From contig NZ_CP046622.1 in NCBI RefSeq assembly GCF_009755665.1, positions 186,001-250,000 of the forward strand: 64,000 nucleotides of DNA, written 5' to 3'. Positions 33,853 through 46,609 of the stretch are shown piece by piece. Source of the DNA: Variovorax paradoxus. Lineage in GTDB: Bacteria > Pseudomonadota > Gammaproteobacteria > Burkholderiales > Burkholderiaceae_C. Within the stretch, counting starts at the first letter, position 1; every line of letters starts with the position of its first letter. Under the pieces are notes generated by a model, which was not told the DNA's origin, did not search any database, and saw only the letters and a program-made list of their open reading frames with translations. The position numbers and the translations under genes were made by a program.

Positions 33853-34728
33853 ATGGGCGATGGGTTTGCAGTGCTGGGCGAGCGCTCCGTGGCCGAGCAC
33901 ACCGAATGGGTACAGCGGCAGATCCGCGCGCAGCCCCAGAACGCCAGCCTGCGGCTTGCCCTCGGCCACTTTCTTGCGTTGCGCGGCGAATGGCAGCGGG
34001 CTGAAGACCAGCTCAAGCTCGCCGCGAAGCTCGATCCTTCTTTCGCTCCTGCCAGCGCCACCTGTGCGATGGCCCTGGCAGCCGAGCGCCACCGAACCGA
34101 ATTCTGGAACGGCGGCCGTGCGCCAGCCGTCATTGCCGGCGGTGACGGTAACGACGACTGGGTCGCGGGGTTGATTGCCGCCGCCGCGCTGCCGCCCGAG
34201 CAGGCCACGCAAGCGGCCGACCTGCGCGAAGCCGCGCGCCAGGCGGCGCCCGCCTTGCAGGGCACCTTGAGCTGTGTCGACCGGTCCGACTCGCGCGCCG
34301 CGCAGGCTATTGACGGCGAGCCGGTGCAAAGCATCGAGTTCGCATGGCTTTGCGACGGCGACGTGCGTATTGGCGCCGTGCTCGAACTGCTCACGCCTTC
34401 AGGCTACGCATGGCTGCCGTTGCCGGTCGTGCGGCGCCTCAAGTTTTCGCGTCCGCAGCATCTGGTCGACCTGCTGTGGGCGCCGGCCGAAATCGTGCTG
34501 CACGACGGCCGCGGGCTCAACGGCCTGGTGCCTGTGCGCTACCCCGGCGCGCTCGATGCGCTGGAAGACGAAGCGGCGCTGGGCCGCCGCACCGACTGGC
34601 TGCCGCTGGCCGGTGAAGAGCAGTACGCCGGCGTGGGCCAGCGCACGCTGATCAGCGAAGCCGGCGACCATTCGCTGCTCGACATTCGCCTCGTCGAGTT
34701 TGCAGCTGCGCAGAGTGCTGCCCAGTGA
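33853..34728 (+). CDS. tagJ: T6SS accessory protein TagJ (ImpE/SciE family)
   Basis: A 291-residue protein with an N-terminal tetratricopeptide-like repeat (NASLRLALGHFLALRGEWQRAEDQLKLAAKLDP, about residues 30-62) and the ImpE C-terminal domain (YAWLPLPVVRRLKFSRP, LVPVRYPG). Family members bind the N-terminus of the TssB sheath subunit and may influence sheath disassembly by ClpV. It starts after a 121-base gap containing two hairpins and shares its stop with the GTG start of tssE. ImpE genes usually sit between hcp and tssE in this T6SS subtype, as here. Confidence 0.87.
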   Translation: MGDGFAVLGERSVAEHTEWVQRQIRAQPQNASLRLALGHFLALRGEWQRAEDQLKLAAKLDPSFAPASATCAMALAAERHRTEFWNGGRAPAVIAGGDGNDDWVAGLIAAAALPPEQATQAADLREAARQAAPALQGTLSCVDRSDSRAAQAIDGEPVQSIEFAWLCDGDVRIGAVLELLTPSGYAWLPLPVVRRLKFSRPQHLVDLLWAPAEIVLHDGRGLNGLVPVRYPGALDALEDEAALGRRTDWLPLAGEEQYAGVGQRTLISEAGDHSLLDIRLVEFAAAQSAAQ

Positions 34729-35288
34729 GTTCACTCTTGCCAGCCAGCCGCTTGCCCATGGAGGCCGAGGGCGACCACCAGCAAGAAAGCGTTGCACGCG
34801 ACCGTTTGCAGCCGGTGCTGCTCGACCGCCTGACCGACAAGCAGCCGCAGGCCCGCCAGGAGCGCGCGGGTGCGTTCCTCATGAGCGGCAAGCTGCTGCG
34901 CGACTCGGTGCTGCGCGACTTGCAGTGGTTGCTCAACACCACCAATTTCGGCGCTGACCACAACATCAACGCCATGCCGCGCGCGCGCCGCTCGGTCGTG
35001 AACTACGGCGTGCGCGGCTGGGCCGGCGGGCGCATGTCGGAAGTCGACTTTGCCGACGTCGAGGCCGCCATTCGCGCGGCCATCATCGACTTCGAGCCGC
35101 GCATCATGAAAGACAGCATCGACGTGCGCTGCGTGACCGACTCCACCGACCTGGAGCATCACAACCTGCTCGCGCTCGAGATCCGAGGCACGCTGTGGTC
35201 GGTGCCTTACCCCATCGAATTCATCCTGCGCTCCGAGCTCGACCTCGAAAGCGGCCACATGGTCCTTCGCCCGACGGGAGGGCTCTGA
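34725..35288 (+). CDS. tssE: T6SS baseplate protein TssE
   Basis: A 187-residue gp25-like baseplate subunit. The conserved stretch is LLRDSVLRDLQWLLNTTNFG, followed by SVVNYGVRG and the C-terminal gp25 strand region (LALEIRGTLWSVPYPIEFILRSELDLESG). It starts at a GTG that overlaps the tagJ stop and ends one base into tssF. The first 35 residues before the gp25 core are longer than in minimal TssE and rich in Gln/Glu. With TssF, TssG and TssK it makes the baseplate wedge. Confidence 0.93.
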   Translation: MSSLLPASRLPMEAEGDHQQESVARDRLQPVLLDRLTDKQPQARQERAGAFLMSGKLLRDSVLRDLQWLLNTTNFGADHNINAMPRARRSVVNYGVRGWAGGRMSEVDFADVEAAIRAAIIDFEPRIMKDSIDVRCVTDSTDLEHHNLLALEIRGTLWSVPYPIEFILRSELDLESGHMVLRPTGGL

Positions 35289-37159
35289 TGGACGCGCGGC
35301 TGCTCGACTACTACAACCGCGAACTCACCTACATGCACGAGCTCGGTGCCGAGTTCGCGCAGCGCTACCCCAAGATCGCCGGCCGTCTGGGCATGCGCGG
35401 CATCGAGGTGAGCGACCCGTATGTGGAGCGGCTGCTCGAAGGCTTCAGCTTTCTCACGGCGCGCATCCAGCTCAAGATGGATGCGGAGTTTCCGCGCTTC
35501 TCGCAGCGGCTGCTCGAAGTGGTGTACCCGAACTTTCTTGCACCGCTGCCCGCCATGGGCGTGGTGCAGATCGACGGCAACCTGAACGAAGGCTCGCTGA
35601 AGGCCGGCTACGAGCTGCCCCGCCACACCATCCTGCGCGGCCGCATGATCAAGGGCGAGCAGACGGCCTGCGAATTTCGCACCGGCCATGCCGTGACGCT
35701 GTGGCCCATCAAGATTGCCGAGGCGAGCATCGGTCCCGTGCCGGCGGAAATTGCGCACGCCATGCCGGTGGTTGCGCGCCAGGCCAAGAGCGCCATCACC
35801 ATCAAGCTCGAAGCGGTGGGCGGCGCCCGGTTTGCCGAAATGCCGCTCGACCGGCTCGAGTTTTTTCTTTCGGGCGCCGAGCTGCACGCTTTGCGCGTGC
35901 TCGAACTGGCGGTGCACCACAGCGTGGGCGCCGTGTGCCGCAGCGGCCCGGGCAGCACCGCGCGCATCGTGCCGCTGGGCGACGAGGCCATTCGCCACGA
36001 AGGCTTCGACCCCGACCAGTCGCTGCTGCCGTACGACGCACGCTCGTTCCAGGGCTACCGGCTGCTGCACGAGTACTTCGCGTTTCCTGATCGCTATTTG
36101 TTCTTCAGCGTGAAGAACCTGCGCGCCGCGGCCGCCGCCATGAGCGGCAGCACGATGGAAATCGTCATCCTGCTCGACCGTGCCGACAGCGACCTGGAGC
36201 GGGTCGTCGATGCGCGGCACTTCTCGCTCTTCTGCACGCCCATCATCAACCTGGTGCCGCGCCGCAGCGACCGCATTCCGGTGGGGCCGGGGCAGCATGA
36301 GCACCATGCGGTGATCGACCGCACGCGGCCGCGCGACTTCGAGATATTTACGGTGGAGCGCGTCACGGGCCACATGAGCAACGGCTCCGAGGAGCGGGAG
36401 TTCAGGCCGTTTCTCGGCTCTTTCGCGGCCGACGACGGCGACTTCGGTTCTTACTTTTCGCTGCGCCGCGAGCCGCGCCTGGTGTCCGACCGCGCCCGCG
36501 CGCAAGGCACCCGCACCAGCTACACCGGCAGCGAGGTGTATGTGTCGCTGGTCGACCAGCATGATGCACCGTTTCCGCACAGCCTGCGGCACATCACCAT
36601 CGATGCGCTGTGCACCAACCGCGACCTGCCGCTGCTGTTGCCCACGGGGCTCGAGTCCGATTTCACCCTGCGCGTCTCGGCGCCCGTGCGTGCGGTGCGC
36701 ATACTGCGCGGCCCGTCGCGGCCCTACCCGGCGTTGGCAGAGGGCGCGCTTACCTGGCGCCTCATCAGCCACCTGGGCCTCAACTACCTGAGCCTGACCG
36801 ACGTCAATGCCGACCAAGGCGCTGCGGCGCTGCGCGAAATGCTCGATCTGTACGGCAACCTGGCCGACCCGGCGGTGCGCCGGCAGATCCAAGGCGTGCG
36901 CTCGATGGCGCTCGCGCCCGTGTTCCGCCGGTTGCCCGAGCCGGGCCCTATCGTCTTCGGCCGCGGCGTGGAGGTGGCGCTGAAGATCGACGAGGTCGCC
37001 TTCTCGGGTTCGAGCCCATATCTTTTCGGCGCCGTGCTGGAGCAGTTCTTCAGCCGGCACGTGTCGCTCAACGCGTTCACCGAGTTCGCGCTCTCCAGCC
37101 TGCAGCGCGGAGAAATCGCGCGGTGGACGCCGCGCATCGGACGCCGCCCCGCCGTATGA
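35288..37159 (+). CDS. tssF: T6SS baseplate protein TssF
   Basis: A 623-residue baseplate wedge subunit. MDARLLDYYNRELTYMHELG is the classic TssF start, followed by AEFAQRYPKIAGRLGM and LLEGFSFLTARIQLK. It binds TssG and TssE. ATG 35288 overlaps the tssE stop by one base; the gene overlaps tssG by 4 bases, so tagJ to tssG are translationally coupled. Length is normal for the family. Confidence 0.95.
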   Translation: MDARLLDYYNRELTYMHELGAEFAQRYPKIAGRLGMRGIEVSDPYVERLLEGFSFLTARIQLKMDAEFPRFSQRLLEVVYPNFLAPLPAMGVVQIDGNLNEGSLKAGYELPRHTILRGRMIKGEQTACEFRTGHAVTLWPIKIAEASIGPVPAEIAHAMPVVARQAKSAITIKLEAVGGARFAEMPLDRLEFFLSGAELHALRVLELAVHHSVGAVCRSGPGSTARIVPLGDEAIRHEGFDPDQSLLPYDARSFQGYRLLHEYFAFPDRYLFFSVKNLRAAAAAMSGSTMEIVILLDRADSDLERVVDARHFSLFCTPIINLVPRRSDRIPVGPGQHEHHAVIDRTRPRDFEIFTVERVTGHMSNGSEEREFRPFLGSFAADDGDFGSYFSLRREPRLVSDRARAQGTRTSYTGSEVYVSLVDQHDAPFPHSLRHITIDALCTNRDLPLLLPTGLESDFTLRVSAPVRAVRILRGPSRPYPALAEGALTWRLISHLGLNYLSLTDVNADQGAAALREMLDLYGNLADPAVRRQIQGVRSMALAPVFRRLPEPGPIVFGRGVEVALKIDEVAFSGSSPYLFGAVLEQFFSRHVSLNAFTEFALSSLQRGEIARWTPRIGRRPAV

Positions 37160-38303
37160 GCGCCCTGCACGCCACCGAAGCTTCGACGGCGCCGTCATCG
37201 GTGCCCGATTCGCCGGCCGCGGGCGCCCAGCAGCCCGCGCGGCGCGGCGCGCCAGAGGCCGATCCGGTCTTGTGGGCGCGCCTTGTCGACCAGCCTTTCG
37301 AGCATGATCTCTTCATGCTGCTGCGCCGGCTCGATGCGCAAGGCGGCCACCCTTTGCTGGGCCGCGCGCCGCGCCCGCTCGACGAGCCGCTGCGCCTGGG
37401 GCAGGAGCCCTCGATGGCGTTCGCGCCGTCGAACGTCTCCGGCGTGGATGTAGACGGCGACGGCCCGCCGCGCATCTCGATCTACGGCTTCGGTCTGTTC
37501 GGCCCCAACGGTCCGCTGCCGCTGCACCTGACCGAGTACGCGCGCGAGCGCAAGCGCCATCACAGCGACAACACGCTCAGCGCGTTTGCCGACCTGTTCC
37601 ATCACCGGCTGATCCTGCTGTTCTACCGCGCGTGGGCCGATGCCCAATCGGTCAACAGCCTCGACCGCCCCGACGGCCATCGCTTCGTCGACTACGTGGC
37701 CAGCCTCATGAACATGGGGCAGCCGGGCCTGAAGGAGCGCGACCGCATTGCCGACCATGCGCGCACCTTCATGGCGGGACACCTGGTGCGCCAGACGCGC
37801 AATCCGGAAGGCCTGATCCAGATCCTGAAGCTGTACTTCGACGTGCCCGTGCGCGTCGACGAATTCGTGAGCGGCTGGGTGACGATCGACGAGCGGCAAG
37901 TGAGCCGGCTCGGTCTCTTCGGGCGCAACCACCAGCTGGGCGGCGGCGCGACCATCGGCCTGGCGGTGCGCGATGCACAAAGCAAATTCCGCCTTGAGCT
38001 GGGCCCGCTCTCGCAAGAAGAGTTCAGCGAATTCTTGCCGGGCAGCAAACGGCTGCAGCAGGTGGTCGATTGGGTGCGCCAGTACGTCGGCATCGAGTTT
38101 GCCTGGGAGCTGCGGCTCGTGCTCAAGAAAGAGGAGGCCCGCGGCATGCAACTGAGCGGCGGGCAGCGGCTCGGCTGGGGCAGCTGGCTTGGCACACGCC
38201 TCTCGGACACCGATGCAGGCGACATGGTGTTCCAGCCCGAAGCATTGTTTTCCCGTTCCGCATCGGCAGCTTCCGTGGCGGCTGAAGTTTCTTCCATGGC
38301 CTT

Positions 38304-38307
<4 letters not shown>
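37156..38307 (+). CDS. tssG: T6SS baseplate protein TssG
   Basis: A 383-residue baseplate protein with the TssG pattern FEHDLFMLLRRLDAQ near residue 50, RISIYGFGLFGPNGPLPLHLTEYARER and FYRAWADAQ in the middle. The first 35 residues are an Ala/Pro-rich extension before the conserved part. It forms the core of the wedge with two TssF subunits. It overlaps tssF by 4 bases and clpV by 4 bases. Confidence 0.94.
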
Positions 38308-41045
<2,738 letters not shown>

Positions 41046-41065
41046 ACGAAGAAAGGGAGTAAGCC

Positions 41066-43435
41066 ATGGCCACCCGAATCGTCAAAGCCCACACGCCGCT
41101 GGCGGAAGACCAGCTGATCTTCCGCTCGATGCATGGCACCGAGGGACTGTCGCAGCTGTTCGAGTTCGAGGTGGACCTGTTGAGCCCAAGCGTGTCGCTC
41201 GACATGAAGTCGGTGCTGGGCAAGCCGCTCTCGCTTGAAATACAGACGGTCGGCGAACCGCGTTTTCTCAACGGGCAGATCGTGCGCTTCACCATGGTCG
41301 GCAGGGAGAGCAGCACTTCGCGCTATGTGGTGTACCGCGCCACCGTGCGGCCCTGGCTCTGGTACCTGACGCGCACCAGCGACTGCAAGATCTTCCAGAA
41401 CAAGTCGGTCGTCGACATCCTCGAGGAAGTGTTTGCCGACTACAACTTCGCGTTCGAGAAGAAGCTCAGCGGAACCTACCGGCAGTGGGAGTACTGCGTG
41501 CAGTACCAGGAGACCGACTTCGCCTTCGTGAGCCGTCTCATGGAGCACGAGGGCATCTACTACTACTTCAAGCACGAGAAGGACCAGCACACGCTGGTGC
41601 TTGCCGACGATATCGGCGCGCACGAAACCCTGCCGGGTTATTCCAAGATCAGCTATCTCGCAGCCGACCGCGACCCGGACCCCTTCCAGGAGGTGATCGA
41701 CCAATGGCAGGTAACCGAGGAAATCCGCCCCGGCACCTATGTGGTGGACGACTACGACTTCAAGAAGTCGAAAGCCGACCTGATGGGCATGCGCAGCCAG
41801 CCGCGCGGTAATCCGCACGACACCTACGAGATCTACGAATGGCTCGGCGGTTTCAGCGAGGCCGAGCAGGGCGAGCATTACTCGCGCATCAGGCTTGAAG
41901 AGGCGCAGTCGCAGGCCGAGCGGGACATTGGCCACAGCAGCGTGCGCGCAATGGCGCCTGGCTACCGCTTCACGATGCAGAACTGCCCGCGGCAGGACGA
42001 CAACCGCGAATACCTGATCGTCTCCGTGGCCTATGCATTGCGCGAAGGCGGCTACGAGAGCGGCGCCGCCGACAGCCATTACAGCTTCAGCTTTGCGGTG
42101 CAGCCGACCTCGTACCCGTTCCGCCCGCCGCGCGTAACGCCGATGACCCGCACCAACGGGCCGCAGACCGCCACCGTGGTGGGCAAGGCCGGCCAGGAGT
42201 ATTGGGTCGATCAATACGGCCGCGTGAAGGTGCAGTTTCGCTGGGACCGCTATGGCAAGAGCGACGAGAACAGCTCCTGCTGGGTGCGCGTTTCCAGTGC
42301 CTGGGCCGGCTCGAACTACGGCGCCGTGAACCACCCGCGCAAGGGGCAGGAGGTGATCGTCGACTTCATCGGCGGCCACCCTGACCGTCCGATCATCATC
42401 GGCCGCGTCTACAACTCGGACCAGATGCCGCCGCTCGAGTTGCCCGCGAAGGTCACGGTGAGCGGATTCGTGAGCCGCAGCCAGGACGGCACGCCCGCGA
42501 ATGCCAATGAGTTCATCCTGGACGACGCACCGGGCTCCGAGCTGGTGCGGATTCACGCCGAGAAGAATTACGAGCTCGACGTGGAAGCCGACGAAACCGA
42601 TACGGTCGCAGGCAAGAGAACCGCGACCATCGAAGGCGCGGACAACTACACCACCAACACCTCCCTGGACGAGACGGTCAACGGGCCGCACACGCTGACG
42701 GTCAACAAGGGGGCGCCGCAGAAGATCACTGTCAACGGCGGCGACCAGTTCATCAAGGTGGATGGCGGCAACCAGCAGGTCGATGTCATCGGGAATCAGA
42801 CCATCCATGTCACCGGCAAGCGCAAGGACACCGTAGACAGCGGTGAAGAGCGAATCATCGGTACGTCGCTCAAGGAAGACATCGATGGCCCGCAGACCAC
42901 CAAGGTGGTCGGCCTGTACACCGAAGAAACCAAAGGGAAGAAGGTGACGGTCGACGGCGACGAGGACTATCTCGTCAAGGGGGCGCAAAAGGTGCATGCG
43001 AACACGTCGTTGAACGCGACGACGGATGGCCCCATGAACCTGGAAAGCACCGCTGCGGACATCACGGTCAAGTCACCGACCAAGATCGTCCTGGATGCAC
43101 CTCACGTGGAGGACAAGTCGGCAAAGAAGGTCACGTTCACGGACTGGGGCATTGCCTTCAAGGGCTTCAACATGGGGATCAACGGGATGACCGTGAGCAT
43201 CAACGGGGTCGCCGTCTTCGCCAATGTGGCGGTGATCAGCGTCGCCGCCCAGAACCTGGGCTTCAACGCCTACTCGATCACAGGCGCCATCAACAAGTTC
43301 GACGTGTATTCCGCCAGCGGTGCGGTCGGCCTCTTTACCACCACCCAGACGGTTTTCACGGCGGACAACAAGGCGACAAAAATCGACTTGTCCCAGATCA
43401 AGGTGAACCCCAGGGGCATCACCGTGTATCTCTGA
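41066..43435 (+). CDS. vgrG: T6SS spike protein VgrG (TssI)
   Basis: A 789-residue spike subunit. Residues about 10-350 are the gp27-like base (EDQLIFRSMHGTEGLSQLFEFEVDLLS, CVQYQETDFAFVSRLMEHEGIYYYF), followed by the gp5 OB-fold (VGKAGQEYWVDQYGRVKVQFRWDR, SSCWVRVSSAWAGSNYG) and a long beta-helical region with repeats of VNGPHTLTV and VDGGNQQV type. The last 100 or so residues (after KVTFTDWGIAFKGFNMG) differ from plain VgrG tails and have no toxin motif I know. AAGGGAG precedes ATG 41066. A small membrane protein and the DUF2169 to DUF4150 loading genes follow directly. Confidence 0.95.
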   Translation: MATRIVKAHTPLAEDQLIFRSMHGTEGLSQLFEFEVDLLSPSVSLDMKSVLGKPLSLEIQTVGEPRFLNGQIVRFTMVGRESSTSRYVVYRATVRPWLWYLTRTSDCKIFQNKSVVDILEEVFADYNFAFEKKLSGTYRQWEYCVQYQETDFAFVSRLMEHEGIYYYFKHEKDQHTLVLADDIGAHETLPGYSKISYLAADRDPDPFQEVIDQWQVTEEIRPGTYVVDDYDFKKSKADLMGMRSQPRGNPHDTYEIYEWLGGFSEAEQGEHYSRIRLEEAQSQAERDIGHSSVRAMAPGYRFTMQNCPRQDDNREYLIVSVAYALREGGYESGAADSHYSFSFAVQPTSYPFRPPRVTPMTRTNGPQTATVVGKAGQEYWVDQYGRVKVQFRWDRYGKSDENSSCWVRVSSAWAGSNYGAVNHPRKGQEVIVDFIGGHPDRPIIIGRVYNSDQMPPLELPAKVTVSGFVSRSQDGTPANANEFILDDAPGSELVRIHAEKNYELDVEADETDTVAGKRTATIEGADNYTTNTSLDETVNGPHTLTVNKGAPQKITVNGGDQFIKVDGGNQQVDVIGNQTIHVTGKRKDTVDSGEERIIGTSLKEDIDGPQTTKVVGLYTEETKGKKVTVDGDEDYLVKGAQKVHANTSLNATTDGPMNLESTAADITVKSPTKIVLDAPHVEDKSAKKVTFTDWGIAFKGFNMGINGMTVSINGVAVFANVAVISVAAQNLGFNAYSITGAINKFDVYSASGAVGLFTTTQTVFTADNKATKIDLSQIKVNPRGITVYL

Positions 43436-43446
43436 GACGGGGGCGC

Positions 43447-43878
43447 ATGTTGGATCTTTTCGCCGTGTGGTTCACCAAGTACTGGTATCTGATTGTCCCC
43501 ATCGCTGTCGTCGCGCTGCTGGCGTTCGTGATGATCACACTGGGCAAGCGCCATGTCTTGCGCATGATGCATATGCAGAGTGAGGTCAACCGTCACGTGA
43601 TGGGTGCGGATCGCGCCGAGCGGGTGCTTCGTACGGGGCAGCCGGCCGTAGCGATGGTGCTCGAGAGCTATGACACCGGCGTTCGGGTCGAGCGCATCTA
43701 CATCATCGTGCGGCTCAAGCTCCAGGTACAGCCCGAGGGCGGATTGCCCGCCTACCAGACTGAACTGGACGCCCCGATCAGTCCGGTGAAGCTCGCCGAT
43801 TTCGCTCCGGGGCGCTCCGTGAAGCTGCGCTTCGATCCGGTCTCGCGCGAGATCGCCATCGACCAGCCGATGCGCTGA
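43447..43878 (+). CDS. Small membrane protein in the vgrG operon, function unknown
   Basis: A 143-residue protein with one strong N-terminal membrane helix (about residues 12-33, YWYLIVPIAVVALLAFVMITL) and a soluble C-terminal domain of mixed strands (VAMVLESYDTGVRVERIYIIV, YQTELDAPISP). It starts 11 bases after vgrG and ends 19 bases before the DUF2169 gene, so it is cotranscribed with the spike genes. I do not recognise a family. Its place fits either a structural accessory or an immunity protein that guards the inner membrane or periplasm; nothing in the sequence decides. Confidence 0.75.
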   Translation: MLDLFAVWFTKYWYLIVPIAVVALLAFVMITLGKRHVLRMMHMQSEVNRHVMGADRAERVLRTGQPAVAMVLESYDTGVRVERIYIIVRLKLQVQPEGGLPAYQTELDAPISPVKLADFAPGRSVKLRFDPVSREIAIDQPMR

Positions 43879-43897
43879 AGCAGGTGCGCCGCCCCCG

Positions 43898-46609
43898 ATG
43901 AAGACCATCAAGCCCTTTCGCCTGAGCATCCTCACGCGGCCCTTCCGGCGGCAGCGGCAAGACCACCTGGGCGTCTCGGTCTTCGCGATGGCCAGCCTGG
44001 CGCCTGAGCCCTTGCTGATGCCCGACCAGGATCTCTGGAAGCTGGCAGCCGACGAGATCGGGCCCGGCAACGTGCTGGACCTGGGCGTGCCCAAGATCGA
44101 GCCGGAGTGGCTGGTCAGCGGCTATGCGTATACGGCGCATCAGGACGACAAGACACTGTGCGCGGCCCAGGCCGTCTTCCATGGCAAGGCCAAGTCATTG
44201 CTTGTGAGCGGTGATCGCTACTGGCTTGACGGCCGCGCTACGCATCCCCAGCCTTTCGAGCGCCTGAGGCTGGATTGGGCACATGCCTATGGCGGCCCGA
44301 GCGAGTCCGAAAACCCGGAAGGCATCGGCAGCTTCGATGAAACGGTCAACGGCGTGCATACGCGCCGGCTTCCCAATGTCGAGTTGCCCGGCGCGCGTCA
44401 GGAGGCACCCGGGCGGCGCATCGTGCCTGCGGGTTTCGGCGCCGTACCCCCCGATCGGCCGCAGCGGCTCTCGCTGATGGGGCGCGCCTACGACCAGCAG
44501 TGGCTGCAGCACGAGTATCCAGGCTTCGCCGAGGACATGGACTGGCGCTACTTCAATGCCGCGCCTCCCGACCAGCGCCTGCCCGGCCAGCGCGAATTGC
44601 CGCCGGGCGCCGCCTACGAGCTGTGGAACATGCACCCCCGGCAGCCGGTGATGCGCGGCCAGCTACCCGATTGGCATGCGCGCTGCTTCGCCAGCTTTCA
44701 GAAAGACGGTGGCGCGCTGTCGGAGATTTCGCTGCGCCTGAGCACGGCCTGGTTTTTTCCGCACGCGGAGCGCGTCATCCTGATCTGGCACGGTGCATCG
44801 CCCATCGCAGAGGACGACGCGGCCGACGTCAAGCACATCATGCCCGCGCTCGAGCTGCGCGGGCAGCCGCGGCCGCTCGCCCATTACCAACAGGTGCTGC
44901 AGCAGCGCATCGATCCAGCCAAGGCGGTGCTGGTCCTGCGCGACAGCGACCTGGTCCCCAAGGCGATCATGGGACCGTGGGCGGGCGACCAGATGCCCGA
45001 TATCGCCTCGCTTCCGCTGGTGCGTAACCTGCACGCAGGCCGGCAGCGCGAGCACGAACGCCTGCGTACCCGCCTGCTGGCGCAGGGCCTGGATCCCGAA
45101 CAGCATCTGCCGCCCCTGGCCGAACCGGATTTGCAGCCGCCCGCCTCCGTGGACGATCTGCCCGACTTTGCCGAGAAGGCCGATCGAGCCCTCGAGCAAA
45201 TGCGCGAGGCGGCCCTTGCCCGCAACGCCGAAAGCCGGGCTCAGGCCGTCGCACACGGGATGCCCGCTGCGGTTCAACCCGAGATCGATATCCCGCCGCT
45301 GTCGCAGATGGATCCGCACAAGCTGTCCGGCGAGATCAAGGCGAGCATCGACAAGGCCATGGCGGAGGTGGCGTCGCGGACCGGCAAGCCTGTGCAGCGC
45401 CGATTCGACCCGGACCGCCTGCTGCGTGACCTCGCGCGCCTCGAGGAAGACGCAGCGCGCGAGCGCCGAACACCCCTCACAGCCGACGAGACCGCCGAAA
45501 GCGCGCGGCTGCGCGAGCAGGCCGGGCGCAGCGCGCGCATGGGGCACCTGTACGGCGCACACCTGTTCGAGCCGGCGCCACCGGCCAGCAGCCTGCGCTC
45601 CAGGCGGCTGCGTCGGCGTCTTGAGGCCGCAGTCGGTGGCGAGCGTCGTTTCGCAGGCATGAGCTTCGCTGGTGCCAATCTCTCGGGCCTGGATCTGCGC
45701 GGTGCCGACTTCACGGAAGCGAACCTCGAAGACGTCGACTTCAGCGACGCGCGGCTCGATGGCTGCAACTTCACGCGCGCGGTGCTTGCGCGGACGCGGC
45801 TTGTCCGGGCTTCGCTCACCGATGCGCGGCTGGACGAGGCCAATCTGGGTGGCGCGCAATGCGAAGGCGTGAACTTCACGGGTGCGAGCTTCGTGCAGAC
45901 GCGTTGCAGTAAAACTATTTTTCGTTCCTGCGTGCTGGCGAAGGCCGTGTTCAACCAAGCCGATCTGTTCGAAAGCGAATGGGTGCGCTGCGATGCGCGC
46001 GGCTCGCACTGGGAACAAATGGCGATGACCAAGCTGGCACTGGAAGACATGGCTTTCGACAACGCCACGTTCAAGCAGGTGAGCTGGATCGAGTGCAGCT
46101 TCAAGGGGACATCCTTCGTACGCGCCGCGCTGAACGCCTGTGCTTTCGTCACCGTCGATGCGCAGGAGGGAGTCGACTTCACGGAGGCCAGCCTCGTCAC
46201 CTGTTCCTTCGTCCATGGCTGCAGCCTGGTGCAGGCCGTGTTCTGCGCCGCTTCGCTCAGGCAGTGCGGCCTGCGCGGCGCCCTATTGGTTGGCGCCGAC
46301 CTCGCGAAGGCACGCCTTGAAGGCTGCGACTTCTCCGAGTGCGACCTGCGGCGCGCGCGGCTGGAGGAATTGCACGCCGGCGAGAGCCTGTTCATTCGCG
46401 CGGACTTGCGCGAAGCCTCGTTGCGCGGTGCCAACCTCATCGACGCCAATCTCTCCAAAGCCGACTTGCGCTTTGCCAGCCTGCAGGATGCCAATTTGTT
46501 TCGCGCCGACGTGTCACAGGCCGCCATCGACGGCTCGACCACCTTCATCGGCGCCTACACCCAGGGAGCCAAGACCTTGCCCGCACGAAGGACTGAGCCG
46601 GTCCGATGA
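43898..46609 (+). CDS. DUF2169 protein with C-terminal pentapeptide repeats
   Basis: A 903-residue two-part protein. Residues about 20-310 are a DUF2169 domain (MASLAPEPLLMPDQDLWKLA, the RLDWAHAYGG and NPEGIG segments), a family thought to help load PAAR-tipped effectors on VgrG. A charged middle region with coiled-coil potential (about 400-560) follows, and from about residue 586 there is a long run of pentapeptide repeats of the A(D/N)LxG type (SFAGANLSGLDLRGADFTEA) to near the end, forming a right-handed helix. It overlaps the next pentapeptide gene by 4 bases. Normal DUF2169 proteins are shorter, so the repeat tail is a fusion. Confidence 0.85.
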   Translation: MKTIKPFRLSILTRPFRRQRQDHLGVSVFAMASLAPEPLLMPDQDLWKLAADEIGPGNVLDLGVPKIEPEWLVSGYAYTAHQDDKTLCAAQAVFHGKAKSLLVSGDRYWLDGRATHPQPFERLRLDWAHAYGGPSESENPEGIGSFDETVNGVHTRRLPNVELPGARQEAPGRRIVPAGFGAVPPDRPQRLSLMGRAYDQQWLQHEYPGFAEDMDWRYFNAAPPDQRLPGQRELPPGAAYELWNMHPRQPVMRGQLPDWHARCFASFQKDGGALSEISLRLSTAWFFPHAERVILIWHGASPIAEDDAADVKHIMPALELRGQPRPLAHYQQVLQQRIDPAKAVLVLRDSDLVPKAIMGPWAGDQMPDIASLPLVRNLHAGRQREHERLRTRLLAQGLDPEQHLPPLAEPDLQPPASVDDLPDFAEKADRALEQMREAALARNAESRAQAVAHGMPAAVQPEIDIPPLSQMDPHKLSGEIKASIDKAMAEVASRTGKPVQRRFDPDRLLRDLARLEEDAARERRTPLTADETAESARLREQAGRSARMGHLYGAHLFEPAPPASSLRSRRLRRRLEAAVGGERRFAGMSFAGANLSGLDLRGADFTEANLEDVDFSDARLDGCNFTRAVLARTRLVRASLTDARLDEANLGGAQCEGVNFTGASFVQTRCSKTIFRSCVLAKAVFNQADLFESEWVRCDARGSHWEQMAMTKLALEDMAFDNATFKQVSWIECSFKGTSFVRAALNACAFVTVDAQEGVDFTEASLVTCSFVHGCSLVQAVFCAASLRQCGLRGALLVGADLAKARLEGCDFSECDLRRARLEELHAGESLFIRADLREASLRGANLIDANLSKADLRFASLQDANLFRADVSQAAIDGSTTFIGAYTQGAKTLPARRTEPVR

